DNA of 64,000 nucleotides from assembly GCF_006494775.1 (NCBI RefSeq), contig NZ_CP041146.1, positions 4,836,001 through 4,900,000 on the forward strand, read 5' to 3'. The notes under the pieces were generated by a model that did no database searches, had not been told where the DNA came from, and saw only the letters and a list, made by a program, of their open reading frames with translations. Of this stretch, positions 1 to 8,320 are shown piece by piece. The position numbers and the translations under genes are program-made. The DNA is from Nocardioides humi (lineage in GTDB: Bacteria > Actinomycetota > Actinomycetes > Propionibacteriales > Nocardioidaceae). Each line of letters begins with the position of its first letter. Within the stretch, counting starts at the first letter, position 1.

Positions 1-918
1 CTCGCTGAGCGCGTCGACGGCGGTCCCGGTCGCCTCGTCGGTCTGGCTCAGCGCCTCCGCCGCCAGTCCCTCGGACTGCGGCGCGGTCAGCGTCAGGCTG
101 CCCTGCGCGGTGATCTTCGCCATCTGCTCGGTCAGGGGCGCCAGGTCGGGGTCGTTCTGGCGCTGCTGCAGGGAGGCGAGGATCTCCTCGGCGGTGCTGC
201 CTGCCCACAGGTCGTCGCGAGCGGAGGCGAACTCGTCGTTGTCCTGGGCCAGGGCGTAGCTGCGCTGCAGCCGGTCGGCGGACTGCTGGAGACTGCGCGA
301 CCCGGTTCCCTGATCCAGGGTCGGGGTCATCGCGCTCGCGCCGACGCCGTTGTCGGACGTGGTGAGCTCGGACTTCACCTCCTTGCGCACCGCCCGCTTG
401 GTCTCCGGCAGGACGTCCGTCTCCTCGATCGCCGAGGTCAGGAAGTGCAGCCGGGCCCCGTTGGTGTGGAGCCAGTCGGCGCAGATGTGGTCGCGCTTGC
501 TCCACTCCACGTCCTCGGCCGGCTCGCTCCAGTGCTGGCAGTACTCGTAGGTGGCGGCGCCTTCGGCCTGAGGGGTCGCCAGCCGGCCCGTCTGTGCCTG
601 CGACGCTGCCGCCGCCATCCCCGACTCCAGGATCCTGATCTGGCCGACCGCGTCGTCTGCGGACAGCCCGGGCCGCACGGCGTACAGCTCCTGCAACACG
701 CCTTCGAGCACTCCGGCGGCGGGATCCGCGCTGACCCGGGCGACGTCACCGGCCACGAAGAGCGCCTCGTTGACCTCCGCTGCGCTCAACGTGATCTGGG
801 AGTCGTCGGCAGCGGCAGGTGCCGTCTGCAGGAGCGCGATGGTGGTGAGCACCAGCGCGAGCGCGCTGATCACCGCCGTGGCGCCACGCCTGAGGTCGAT
901 GGGGACGGCGGCGGGCAT
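1..918 (-). CDS. Secreted protein of unknown function, 3' end outside window
   Basis: An open frame of 306 codons with no stop runs off the left edge on the minus strand. The ATG is preceded by a good ribosome site (GAAGGAG, about 8 bases away). The N-terminus has a basic stretch (residues 10-11) followed by a hydrophobic segment (about 15-35) ending in AAPAAA, so it is a Sec signal peptide with likely cleavage near residue 37. The rest is hydrophilic and alanine/glutamate rich, with two cysteines in the region around 125-145. I do not recognise a domain. It is transcribed divergently from birA and is probably exported to the cell surface or medium. Function unknown. Confidence 0.75.
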   Translation of the reverse strand, partial: MPAAVPIDLRRGATAVISALALVLTTIALLQTAPAAADDSQITLSAAEVNEALFVAGDVARVSADPAAGVLEGVLQELYAVRPGLSADDAVGQIRILESGMAAAASQAQTGRLATPQAEGAATYEYCQHWSEPAEDVEWSKRDHICADWLHTNGARLHFLTSAIEETDVLPETKRAVRKEVKSELTTSDNGVGASAMTPTLDQGTGSRSLQQSADRLQRSYALAQDNDEFASARDDLWAGSTAEEILASLQQRQNDPDLAPLTEQMAKITAQGSLTLTAPQSEGLAAEALSQTDEATGTAVDALSE

Positions 919-990
919 GGTGGAACTCCTTCGGAGGGGCGGACGGGCGACCACGGCGACAGCCGAGGTCTGAGAGATCCTTGGCCAGGA

Positions 991-1023
991 CGCTGACGGA
1001 GCGCTGACGGAGCGCTGACAGGA
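991..1023. repeat. Three tandem 11-bp repeats between divergent genes
   Basis: CGCTGACGGAG occurs twice head to tail (991, 1002), followed by a diverged third copy (1013). One 11-bp step is about one helical turn, so the copies lie on the same face of DNA. The position between two divergent start codons fits a regulator site, but no regulator is identified. Confidence 0.5.
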
Positions 1024-1073
1024 GCGACACCCCGGGGTTTCCTCACGGGGCAGACTGCGCCAAGGTAGAGCCC

Positions 1074-1901
1074 GTGACTTCCGGCTCCACTCCGACCCCC
1101 GACCGTGGACCGCTCGACGGCGACCGTCTCGCCGGCGCGTCCGACCTGACTCCCGACCTCACCTTCGAGCTGCTGCCGGAGGCGCCGTCGACCAACGAGA
1201 TCGCGGCCGAGCGCGCCCGGGCCGGCGCGCACGAGGGGCTCGTGGTCGTCGCCGACCACCAGTCCTCCGGTCGCGGCCGCCTCGACCGGACCTGGCAGAC
1301 GCCGCCCGGGACCGCGGTCACCTTCTCGCTGGTCCTGCGGCCCTCGGTGCCGCCGGCGTCCTGGCCCTGGCTGCCGCTGCTGGTCGGGCACAACGTGGCC
1401 AAGGCGATCACCGCGCTCGGCTACGACGCCCAGGTCAAGTGGCCCAACGACGTGCTCCTCGACGGCGACCGCAAGGTCGCGGGCATCCTCGTCGAGCGGG
1501 TCGAGACCCCGACCGGCCCCGCCGCCATCGTCGGCGTCGGCATCAACGTCGCCATGACCGCCGACGAGCTCCCCGTGCCCACCGCGACCAGCCTCGCGGT
1601 CGCCGGCCCCGGCGCGCCGGACCGCACCCAGGTGCTGCTCGGCGTCGTCGCCGCCGTGCGCGAGGGGTACGACGTCTGGCAGGCCGGCGGCGAGCAGGGC
1701 ACCGCGCGCCTCGCGACGTCGTACCGCTCCCACTGCGCGACCCTCGGGCGCGACGTCCGGGTGGAGGTCCCCGGCGGCGGGGAGCTGCTCGGCCGCGCCA
1801 CCGACATCGACGACGACGGCCGGCTCGTGGTCGAGACCGCCGACGGCACCGAGCGGGTCGGCGCCGGCGACGTGATCCACGTCCGGGCGGCGTCGGCCTG
1901 A
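1074..1901 (+). CDS. birA: Biotin-[acetyl-CoA-carboxylase] ligase
   Basis: 275 residues, GTG start. The enzyme activates biotin as biotinyl-AMP and attaches it to the carrier lysine of acyl-CoA carboxylases in the cytoplasm. Visible motifs are the biotin/ATP loop SSGRGRLDR (about 64-72), KWPND (122-126) and GDRKVAGILVE (about 131-141), plus a C-terminal SH3-like domain. There is no N-terminal helix-turn-helix, so it is a monofunctional ligase and not a repressor like E. coli BirA. The order birA, PH protein, purK, purE, fadE25 matches M. tuberculosis Rv3279c-Rv3274c. It lies 42 bases before the PH gene and may be co-transcribed with it. Confidence 0.95.
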   Translation: MTSGSTPTPDRGPLDGDRLAGASDLTPDLTFELLPEAPSTNEIAAERARAGAHEGLVVVADHQSSGRGRLDRTWQTPPGTAVTFSLVLRPSVPPASWPWLPLLVGHNVAKAITALGYDAQVKWPNDVLLDGDRKVAGILVERVETPTGPAAIVGVGINVAMTADELPVPTATSLAVAGPGAPDRTQVLLGVVAAVREGYDVWQAGGEQGTARLATSYRSHCATLGRDVRVEVPGGGELLGRATDIDDDGRLVVETADGTERVGAGDVIHVRAASA

Positions 1902-1943
1902 ACGTCCCCCCACGGATCGACGCTTTGGTGGGATGATCTGACC

Positions 1944-2465
1944 GTGGCCATCTCGAAGAAGCTGCTCAACCCCGGCGAGCGCCTCGTCATCAGCACCCGC
2001 CAGCACCCCAAGGCGCTGTTCGGGCCGATCCTCGCGCTCGTCGTGCTCCTCGCCGTGGGCGTCGTCGTCCAGGTCCGGCTCGACGGCGACGGCGCCCAGG
2101 GCGTGCTCAGGCTGATCGTGTGGGTGCTGGTCCTCCTCGGGGTGCTCTGGTTCACGGTGCGCCCGTTCCTGGTGTGGCTGACCACGGTGCACGCCTTCAC
2201 CGACCGCCGGCTGATCACCCGCAAGGGCATCATCACCCGGACCGGTCACGACATCCCGCTGGCCCGGGTCAGCGACATCTCGATCGAGATCAACCTGACC
2301 GACCGCCTGTTCGGCTGCGGCAGCCTGCTGATCGCCGACGCCTCGACGTTCGGCCAGGTGCGGCTCAACGACATCCCCCACGTCGAGACCACGCAGCGCC
2401 AGCTCAACGAGCTGCTCCACCAGCTGCACAGCGGGCCGGCCACGCGCCGGGACGAAGGTGTCTGA
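1944..2465 (+). CDS. PH domain-containing membrane protein (YdbS/bPH2 type)
   Basis: 173 residues, GTG start. Two membrane helices (about 25-47 and 54-76) are followed by a bacterial PH-like domain carrying the typical run around TDRRLITRKGIITR (about 87-100) and an acidic/aromatic core up to residue 145. It corresponds in position to Rv3278c next to birA. The family is thought to act at the membrane but has no settled biochemical role. A hexamer GATGAT ends 6 bases before the GTG, so a leaderless start is possible. The last 8 bases overlap the cyclase gene, indicating translational coupling. Confidence 0.85.
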   Translation: MAISKKLLNPGERLVISTRQHPKALFGPILALVVLLAVGVVVQVRLDGDGAQGVLRLIVWVLVLLGVLWFTVRPFLVWLTTVHAFTDRRLITRKGIITRTGHDIPLARVSDISIEINLTDRLFGCGSLLIADASTFGQVRLNDIPHVETTQRQLNELLHQLHSGPATRRDEGV

Positions 2466-3414
2466 GACCGGTCCCGAGCGGGCCTTCCTGGGGGAGACCC
2501 CCCAGCTCACCGCGGCCGAGGTCGCCGAGCAGGCGGGCCTGCCGCTCGACCAGGCGCGCCGGCTGTTCCGCACCCTCGGCTTCGCCGAGCACGGCGACGC
2601 GCGCGCCTACACCAGCGCCGACGTCGCGGCGATGCGGCTGATGACGCAGATCCTCGACGACGGCGTGGTCGACCTCGACGTCGCGCTCAACGTGACCCGC
2701 GGCGTCGGCATCACCATGGCCCGGCTCGCCGACTGGGAGGTCGGCGAGCTCGTGCAGCACGTCGCCGACGGCGTACCCGAGGGGGAGCCGGTCGACGACG
2801 CCGGCGCGTGGGTGCTGGCCCGGCTGGGGGAGCGGTTCGAGGGCCTGCTCGTCTACGCCTGGCGCCGGCACCTCGCCGCCGCCATCGCGCGGATGGAGTC
2901 GGTGCGCGCGCTCGACGACGACCCGCACACCACCGACCTCAGCGTCGGGTTCGCCGACATCGTCGGCTTCACCGCGCTCTCCAACGAGGTCTCCCGCGAG
3001 CGGATCGGCGAGCTGGTCGAGGTCTTCGAGGCTCGCTGCGGCGACGTCATCGCCCGCGAGCAGGGCCGGCTGATCAAGAGCATGGGCGACGCCGTCCTCT
3101 TCGTGAACGACGACCCGATGGCCGCCTTCACCACCGCCGAGGGGATCATCAACGTGATCGGCCGCGACCCCCGGATGCCCGACGTCCGGGTCGGCCTGGC
3201 CACCGGCGGCGTCGTGCTGCGGATGGGCGACGTCTTCGGGCCGCCGGTCAACCTCGCCGCCCGGCTGACCCAGGTCGCGCGCCGCAACCGGATCATCGTC
3301 GACCACGCCACCGCGGACCTGCTGCCGGGCGACCAGGTCGAGTCCCGCCCGCTGCCGGCCCGCCCGGTCCGCGGGTTCGGTGTGGTGGAACCTGTTGCAG
3401 TCCGCCGCGCGTGA
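2458..3414 (+). CDS. Class III adenylate cyclase with N-terminal helix-turn-helix-like region
   Basis: 318 residues, GTG start overlapping the PH gene by 8 bases. It makes cAMP from ATP. The catalytic domain (about 160-310) keeps every key residue: metal-binding D167 (in VGFADIVGF) and D211 (in SMGDAVLF), adenine-selecting K207 and D258, and transition-state N265 and R269 (VNLAARL). One domain per chain means it must work as a homodimer. Residues 15-60 read as a MerR-like helix-turn-helix and are followed by an all-helical linker, an arrangement reminiscent of the regulatory half of mycobacterial cyclases such as Rv1264. No membrane segment is present, so it is cytosolic. Family assignment is firm; the regulatory input is unknown. 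Confidence 0.92.
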   Translation: MSETGPERAFLGETPQLTAAEVAEQAGLPLDQARRLFRTLGFAEHGDARAYTSADVAAMRLMTQILDDGVVDLDVALNVTRGVGITMARLADWEVGELVQHVADGVPEGEPVDDAGAWVLARLGERFEGLLVYAWRRHLAAAIARMESVRALDDDPHTTDLSVGFADIVGFTALSNEVSRERIGELVEVFEARCGDVIAREQGRLIKSMGDAVLFVNDDPMAAFTTAEGIINVIGRDPRMPDVRVGLATGGVVLRMGDVFGPPVNLAARLTQVARRNRIIVDHATADLLPGDQVESRPLPARPVRGFGVVEPVAVRRA

Positions 3415-3513
3415 CCCCTCGGCGTACTGAAACCGCAGGTCCGGCGCCCTTTTTGCATCCCTTCTCTAGGCAAAATTCTCGCTGTTTCACGTCCGCGGGG
3501 CCGGGTGCTTCCT

Positions 3514-3519
3514 TACCTT
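3514..3519 (+). promoter_or_regulatory. -10 element of leaderless winged-helix gene
   Basis: TACCTT ends 7 bases before GTG 3527. It fits the actinobacterial TAnnnT -10 box, and there is no ribosome site before the start. Confidence 0.5.
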
Positions 3520-3526
3520 GACCCCT

Positions 3527-3853
3527 GTGATCGAAGTGCAGGACGTCCGGGTCGACCCGTCGGCCCGGCGTACGTGGCGTGGGGACCGCGAGATCCTGTT
3601 GTCGCGCAAGGAGTTCGACCTGGTCCACGCGCTGATCGCGCGCGCCGGCTCGGTCGTCACCCGCGAGGAGCTGATGCGCGACGTGTGGGGCGTGACCTTC
3701 TGGACGTCGTCGAAGACCATCGACGTCCACCTGGGCTGGGTACGCCGCAAGCTCGGCGACGACACCCGGCAGCCCCGCCTGATCACCACGATCCGCGGCC
3801 AGGGCCTGCGCTTCGAGCTCGGCATGGTCGCCGACGCCACCAGTTCCGCGTAG
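3527..3853 (+). CDS. Stand-alone OmpR-type winged-helix DNA-binding protein
   Basis: 108 residues from GTG 3527; an in-frame TTG lies 9 bases upstream at 3518, but the -10 box position favours the GTG. Almost the whole protein is a Trans_reg_C domain: the LLSRKEFDLVHALI start of the winged helix, the recognition helix region SSKTIDVHLGWVRRKL, and the wing TTIRGQGLRFE. The receiver domain that normally precedes this module is missing, so it cannot be switched by phosphotransfer in the usual way. It lies between the cyclase and purK genes. It probably binds DNA as a constitutive or ligand-free regulator; targets are unknown. Confidence 0.85.
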   Translation: MIEVQDVRVDPSARRTWRGDREILLSRKEFDLVHALIARAGSVVTREELMRDVWGVTFWTSSKTIDVHLGWVRRKLGDDTRQPRLITTIRGQGLRFELGMVADATSSA

Positions 3854-3868
3854 GAGCCCGCGAGTTTG

Positions 3869-3874
3869 TAAGGT
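3869..3874 (+). promoter_or_regulatory. -10 element of leaderless purK
   Basis: TAAGGT ends 6 bases before the purK GTG, with no Shine-Dalgarno sequence in between. This indicates a leaderless transcript starting at or next to the GTG. Confidence 0.5.
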
Positions 3875-3880
3875 TCGGCC

Positions 3881-5068
3881 GTGCCGACGACCGAACCCGC
3901 GCCCCGGATCGCCGTGATCGGCGGTGGCCAGCTCGCCCGGATGATGGCCCAGCCGGCCGTCGCCCTCGGCGTACCGCTCCGGCTGCTCGCCGAGGCCGAG
4001 GGCGTCTCCGCCGCCCAGGTGATCCCGGACCAGCTGGTCGGCGACTACCACGACCTCGCCACGCTGCGCACCGTCACCGACGGCTGCTCGGTCGTCACCT
4101 TCGACCACGAGCACGTGCCGACCGAGCACCTGCGCGCCCTGGCCGCCGACGGCGTCACCGCCCACCCGGGTCCCGAGGCGCTCGTGCACGCCCAGGACAA
4201 GGTCGTCATGCGCGAGGCGATGAGCCGTCTCGGCGCCCCCCAGCCGCGCTGGGCCGTCGTCGAGACCGCCGCCGATGTCGAGGCGTTCGGCCTGCCGTGC
4301 GTCCTCAAGGTCTCCCGCGGCGGGTACGACGGCAAGGGGGTCTGGGTGGTCCGGACCCCCGACGACGCGACCGAGCCGCTCGCCGCGGCCGCCGCTGCCC
4401 GTGACCGCGGGGTGCGGCTGCTGGCCGAGGAGCTCGTCGACTTCCGCCGTGAGCTCTCCGCGCTCGTCGCGCGGGCGCCGAGCGGCCAGGCGGCGGCGTA
4501 CCCCGTCGTCGCGACGCTCCAGGTCGACGGCGTGTGCCGCGAGGTGATCGCCCCGGCGCCCGACCTCGACCCCGGTGTCGCGACCGGCGCGCAGGAGCTC
4601 GCGCTGCGGATCGCCGGCGAGCTCGGCGTCACCGGCATCCTCGCCGTCGAGCTGTTCGAGGAGGTCGCCGCCGACGGCACCTCCCGGGTGCTGGTCAACG
4701 AGCTCGCCATGCGTCCCCACAACACCGGTCACTGGACCCAGGACGGCGCCGTCACCAGCCAGTTCGAGAACCACCTGCGCGCCGCCCTCGACCTCCCGCT
4801 CGGCTCGCCCGAGCCGCGCGCCCGCTGGACCGTGATGGTCAACATCCTCGGCGGCGACGACCCTGAGGTCGGGCGCCTGTACGACGGCTACCCCCACGCC
4901 CTCGCCCGCGACCCGCGGCTGCGGGTGCACCTGTACGGCAAGGACCTGCGCCCCGGTCGCAAGGTCGGCCACGTCAACGTCTACGGCGACGACCTCGACG
5001 ACTGCCTGGAGCGCGCCCGGCACGCCGCGGCCTGGTTCCGCGGCGACCTCGGCGACGAGAGCGAGTGA
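3881..5068 (+). CDS. purK: N5-carboxyaminoimidazole ribonucleotide synthase
   Basis: 395 residues, GTG start. It converts AIR, ATP and bicarbonate to N5-CAIR in purine synthesis, and the product is passed to PurE encoded just downstream. The N-terminal IGGGQLARMM (about 11-20) is the PurK nucleotide-fold signature. The ATP-grasp core includes KVSRGGYDGKGVW, the EELVDFRRELS segment, and the metal-binding run VNELAMRPHNTGHWT. Length is normal for the family. It is separated from purE by 90 bases that hold a strong hairpin. Confidence 0.96.
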   Translation: MPTTEPAPRIAVIGGGQLARMMAQPAVALGVPLRLLAEAEGVSAAQVIPDQLVGDYHDLATLRTVTDGCSVVTFDHEHVPTEHLRALAADGVTAHPGPEALVHAQDKVVMREAMSRLGAPQPRWAVVETAADVEAFGLPCVLKVSRGGYDGKGVWVVRTPDDATEPLAAAAAARDRGVRLLAEELVDFRRELSALVARAPSGQAAAYPVVATLQVDGVCREVIAPAPDLDPGVATGAQELALRIAGELGVTGILAVELFEEVAADGTSRVLVNELAMRPHNTGHWTQDGAVTSQFENHLRAALDLPLGSPEPRARWTVMVNILGGDDPEVGRLYDGYPHALARDPRLRVHLYGKDLRPGRKVGHVNVYGDDLDDCLERARHAAAWFRGDLGDESE

Positions 5069-5081
5069 GCTCCGGCTCCGC

Positions 5082-5133
5082 GGGGTCGTGTGCCTGAGAA
5101 CCCGCATGTCCACGGTCCCAGGCACACGACCCC
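5082..5133. repeat. Perfect 15-bp inverted repeat between purK and purE
   Basis: GGGGTCGTGTGCCTG (5082-5096) is exactly complementary to 5119-5133, with a 22-base loop. No T-run follows. It could end purK transcripts, act as an attenuator before purE, or be a repeat relic. Confidence 0.7.
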
Positions 5134-5158
5134 CGCAGGGCCCCCTAGGCTGCCGCCC

Positions 5159-5647
5159 ATGACTGCGCGCGTGGGCATCGTGATGGGCTCCGACTCCGAC
5201 TGGCCGGTGATGCAGGCCGCGGCGGAGGCGCTGCGGGAGTTCGGCATCGCCTACGAGGCGGACGTCGTCTCGGCGCACCGGATGCCGGAGGAGATGCTCG
5301 CCTACGGCAAGGAGGCGGCCGGTCGCGGCCTGTCGGTGATCATCGCCGGCGCCGGCGGGGCGGCCCACCTGCCGGGCATGCTCGCGGCGGTGACGCCGCT
5401 GCCGGTGATCGGGGTGCCGGTGCCGCTGAAGTACCTCGACGGCATGGACTCCCTGCTCTCGATCGTGCAGATGCCGGCGGGCGTGCCGGTGGCGACGGTG
5501 GCCATCGGCGGGGCGCGCAACGCCGGCCTGCTCGCCGTACGCATCCTCGGGGCGACGGACCCCGCGCTGCAGCGGCGGATGACCGACTTCCAGGCCGAGC
5601 TGAAGGCCGCCGCCGAGGCGAAGGGTGCCGTCGTCCGCGACCAGTAG
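5159..5647 (+). CDS. purE: N5-carboxyaminoimidazole ribonucleotide mutase
   Basis: 162 residues from ATG 5159. The frame is open further upstream, but those codons fall in the hairpin and the family starts right at this methionine. PurE moves the carboxylate of N5-CAIR to C4 to give CAIR. The class I signature is clear: [13 protein letters not shown] (about 6-18), the catalytic-histidine segment [10 protein letters not shown], and the [11 protein letters not shown] loop. It pairs functionally with PurK. A nested inverted repeat follows the stop codon. Confidence 0.96.
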   Translation: MTARVGIVMGSDSDWPVMQAAAEALREFGIAYEADVVSAHRMPEEMLAYGKEAAGRGLSVIIAGAGGAAHLPGMLAAVTPLPVIGVPVPLKYLDGMDSLLSIVQMPAGVPVATVAIGGARNAGLLAVRILGATDPALQRRMTDFQAELKAAAEAKGAVVRDQ

Positions 5648-5670
5648 CGCGGGGTGGGCGAGGAGTCGGT

Positions 5671-5770
5671 CGCGCTGTAACACGTTGTTCGCCCACCTGG
5701 CAGCCGCAAGACGTCGCGAAACCACCCCTGCAGGCGGCTGCCAGAGCAGCAATCAACGTGTTACAGCGCG
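5671..5770. terminator. Nested inverted repeats between convergent purE and CoA-binding gene
   Basis: The outer arms, 17 bp and perfect (5671-5687 with 5754-5770, CGCGCTGTAACACGTTG), enclose a perfect 11-bp inner pair (5697-5707 with 5734-5744, CTGGCAGCCGC). The right outer arm includes the last codons and stop of the CoA-binding gene. It probably serves as a bidirectional terminator, though no T-tract is present. Confidence 0.6.
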
Positions 5771-6195
5771 ACGCCCCGCCCGCCCCGGTTGCGCCACTCG
5801 ATGGCCGGGCACGTGTCCATGACCATCGGCACGCCGGCCGCGCGGGTGCGCTCGAAGGCCGCCTCGTCGACCACGCCGAGCTGGAACCAGACGCCGCCGG
5901 CGCCGATCGCGACCGCCTCGTCGGCGAAGCGGCCGGCGTCCTCGGAGCGCCGGAACACGTCGACCACGTCGATGGGGAACGGCACGTCGGCGAGCGTCGC
6001 GTAGCCCTGCTCGCCGAGCACGACCGGGGCCGAGGGGTGGATCGGCACGATCCGCTTGCCGCGCTGCTGGAGCAGCGCGGCGATCCGGTACGCCGTCCGG
6101 TCCGGGTTGCCGGACAGGCCGACGACCGCCCAGGTCGTGGTGTCGTCGAGCATCCGGTCGATGACGTCGGGGTCGAGGTGCGCGGGCGTGCTCAT
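5761..6195 (-). CDS. CoA-binding domain protein (YccU type)
   Basis: 144 residues. The start ATG overlaps the stop of the TetR gene in an ATGA junction. The fold is a single Rossmann-type CoA-binding domain: WAVVGLSGNPDRTAY (about 20-34) is the dinucleotide-like loop, GVWFQLGVVDEAA the mid-domain strand and helix, and MDTCPAIEW near the C-terminus is a conserved family end. The family is related to the CoA-binding part of succinyl-CoA synthetase but small versions have no assigned reaction. Coupling to TetR and closeness to an acyl-CoA dehydrogenase suggest a role in acyl-CoA metabolism; this is inference. Confidence 0.85.
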   Translation of the reverse strand: MSTPAHLDPDVIDRMLDDTTTWAVVGLSGNPDRTAYRIAALLQQRGKRIVPIHPSAPVVLGEQGYATLADVPFPIDVVDVFRRSEDAGRFADEAVAIGAGGVWFQLGVVDEAAFERTRAAGVPMVMDTCPAIEWRNRGGRGVAL

Positions 6196-6899
6196 GAGGA
6201 CCCAAGGTCGGCGGCGTCGCCGTTCTTCCCGTGGGGCCCGCCGAGCGCCTCGCGGACCTGGCGCACGACCTGCTCGACGTCCTGCTCGCCGCCGGTGATC
6301 ACGATGGTCGGCGCGCTCGCCGTCGCGGCCGGGCCGCGGAGCAGCGCGAGGGCGTGGCCGAGCGCCCGGTCGACCAGGGCCTCCGCGGTCGCGGCGTCGT
6401 CGACCTCGCCGCGCAGCCACTGGCGCAGCACGTGGTTGTGCCCGATCACGACCGCGGAGGCGACGAGCTCGGCGCGCAGCGGGCCGTCCGGCTCGGCGTC
6501 GAGCCAGCCGTGCACGTGCTGGGCGAAGAGCCGGACGTACCGCTGCACGCTGGCGATCTCGCGATCCCGGATCGCCGGCACCGTGCTGGCCAGCCGGTAG
6601 CGCGCGCGGGCGGTCGGGCCCTCGGCGAGGTAGTGCGCGAGGACGATCCCCGCGGCCTCGCGCAGCGCGACCTCGCGCCCGGCCGGCGACGCCGTCGCGA
6701 GCCGGCCGCCGACCCGGCCCAGCAGTGCCTCGTGGTCGGGCAGGACCACGTCCTCCTTGCCGCGGAAGTGGCGGAAGAAGGTGCTCCGCCCGGTCCCGGC
6801 GCGCGCGGCGATCTCGTCGACGGTGGTGGCGTCGTACCCCTTGCCCTCGAAGAGCTCGAAGGCGGCGGCGACGAGACGGTCGCGGGCGGTGGCGGGCAC
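6192..6899 (-). CDS. TetR family transcriptional regulator
   Basis: 235 residues, GTG start with the -10 box TAGGGT (minus strand, 6906-6911) only 6 bases upstream, so it is probably leaderless. The N-terminal DNA-binding domain is standard: a first helix in RDRLVAAAFELFEGKGYDAT, then the helix-turn-helix VDEIAARAGTGRSTFFRHF (about 29-47). The C-terminal ligand domain is not diagnostic. It is divergent from the acyl-CoA dehydrogenase gene, which makes that gene the likely target and a fatty acyl-CoA the likely effector. Confidence 0.9.
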   Translation of the reverse strand: MPATARDRLVAAAFELFEGKGYDATTVDEIAARAGTGRSTFFRHFRGKEDVVLPDHEALLGRVGGRLATASPAGREVALREAAGIVLAHYLAEGPTARARYRLASTVPAIRDREIASVQRYVRLFAQHVHGWLDAEPDGPLRAELVASAVVIGHNHVLRQWLRGEVDDAATAEALVDRALGHALALLRGPAATASAPTIVITGGEQDVEQVVRQVREALGGPHGKNGDAADLGSS

Positions 6900-6935
6900 C
6901 GGTGCACCCTAACTCGACGGGACGGAGTCTCGCTA

Positions 6936-6951
6936 GTACGATACTGAGTAC
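6936..6951. promoter_or_regulatory. Candidate TetR operator in divergent promoter region
   Basis: GTAC half sites at 6936-6939 and 6948-6951 bracket an 8-base centre, forming an imperfect dyad. It lies between the start codons of the TetR gene and the acyl-CoA dehydrogenase gene. Assignment is by position and symmetry only. Confidence 0.4.
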
Positions 6952-6974
6952 CAACCGAGTCCAGGAGAGCCGTC

Positions 6975-8141
6975 GTGAGCGACCACCCGATGTACGCCCT
7001 GTCCGAGGAGCACCAGGCCATCCGCGAGGCCGTGCGCGCGGTCTGCGACGCGAAGGTCGCGCCCTTCGCCGCCGAGGTCGACGAGGAGGCCCGCTACCCC
7101 CGCGAGGCCGCCGAGGCGCTGCAGGCCGCCGACTTCCACGCCCCCCACGTCCCCGAGGAGTACGGCGGCGCCGGGGCCGACGCCCTCGCCACCGTGCTCG
7201 TCATCGAGGAGGTCGCCCGCGCCGACGTGTCGGCGTCCCTCATCCCCGCGGTCAACAAGCTCGGCTCGCTCCCGGTCATGATCGGCGGCTCCGAGGACCT
7301 CAAGCGGAAGTACCTCGGCCGCCTCGCCGCGGGGGAGGGCTTCTCCTACTGCCTCTCCGAGCCCGACGCCGGCTCCGACGCCGCCAACCAGCGGACCCGC
7401 GCGGTCCGCGACGGCGACGCCTGGGTCCTCAACGGCACCAAGCGCTGGATCACCAACGCGGGCGAGTCGGAGTTCTACACGGTGCTCGCCACCACCGACC
7501 CCGACGCGCGCTCGAAGGGCATCTCCGCCTTCGTCGTCGAGAAGTCCGACCCGGGCCTGTCCTTCGGCGCCCCGGAGAAGAAGCTCGGCATCAAGGGCTC
7601 GCCCACCCGCGAGGTCTACTTCGACAACGTGCGGATCCCCGGCGACCGGATCATCGGCGAGGAGGGCAAGGGCTTCGAGTACGCCATGAGGACCCTGGAC
7701 CACACCCGGGTCACCATCGCCGCCCAGGCGGTCGGCGTCGCCCAGGGCGCCCTGGACTACGCGCTCGACTACGCGCAGTCCAGGAGCCAGTTCGGCAAGG
7801 CCATCGCCGACTTCCAGGGCCTGCAGTTCCTGCTCGCCGACATGGGCATGAAGGTCGAGGCCGCCCGCCAGCTGACGTACGCCGCCGCCGGCCGCTCCGA
7901 GCGCGGCGACAGCGATCTCACCTTCTTCGGCGCCGCGGCCAAGTGCTTCGCCTCCGACGTCGCCATGGAGGTCACCACCAACGCCGTCCAGGTCCTCGGC
8001 GGCTACGGCTACACCCGCGACTACCCGGTCGAGCGGATGATGCGCGACGCCAAGATCACCCAGATCTACGAGGGCACCAACCAGGTGCAGCGGATCGTGA
8101 TGGCCCGCCAGCTGCTCGCGGGGGTCCAGAGCACCCTCTGA
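6975..8141 (+). CDS. fadE25: Acyl-CoA dehydrogenase
   Basis: 388 residues, GTG start with AGGAGAG upstream. It is an FAD enzyme that introduces the alpha-beta double bond into acyl-CoA for beta-oxidation. The FAD/substrate segment [17 protein letters not shown] (about 117-133), the WITNAGES loop, the [16 protein letters not shown] helix and the C-terminal [20 protein letters not shown] and [10 protein letters not shown] are textbook. The catalytic glutamate is in IYEGTNQ. Length and position next to purE match M. tuberculosis fadE25 (Rv3274c). It is probably controlled by the divergent TetR protein. Confidence 0.95.
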   Translation: MSDHPMYALSEEHQAIREAVRAVCDAKVAPFAAEVDEEARYPREAAEALQAADFHAPHVPEEYGGAGADALATVLVIEEVARADVSASLIPAVNKLGSLPVMIGGSEDLKRKYLGRLAAGEGFSYCLSEPDAGSDAANQRTRAVRDGDAWVLNGTKRWITNAGESEFYTVLATTDPDARSKGISAFVVEKSDPGLSFGAPEKKLGIKGSPTREVYFDNVRIPGDRIIGEEGKGFEYAMRTLDHTRVTIAAQAVGVAQGALDYALDYAQSRSQFGKAIADFQGLQFLLADMGMKVEAARQLTYAAAGRSERGDSDLTFFGAAAKCFASDVAMEVTTNAVQVLGGYGYTRDYPVERMMRDAKITQIYEGTNQVQRIVMARQLLAGVQSTL

Positions 8142-8320
8142 CGCAGGCCCGCCGAGCGGGCGAGCAGAACCTGTGACCGGGCGTCGCAGCAACAGGACGA
8201 AATATCTGCCGAGCCCCCGTAACAATTCTCACAGCACCGAGTTTGACCAGTCAGATTCGCCCATCACACCGGGGCGATGGGCGGAGCGTCCTTTTTTCAT
8301 CTTTCGGGAGATGGGGTCTG

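Noticed and set aside
870..2573. Minus-strand open frame of about 570 codons opposite birA and the PH gene
   Set aside because: Antisense shadow; the birA and PH motifs are on the plus strand.
3293..5752. Minus-strand open frame of about 820 codons opposite purK and purE
   Set aside because: Antisense shadow of two unmistakable enzymes; no domain and shadow-like composition.
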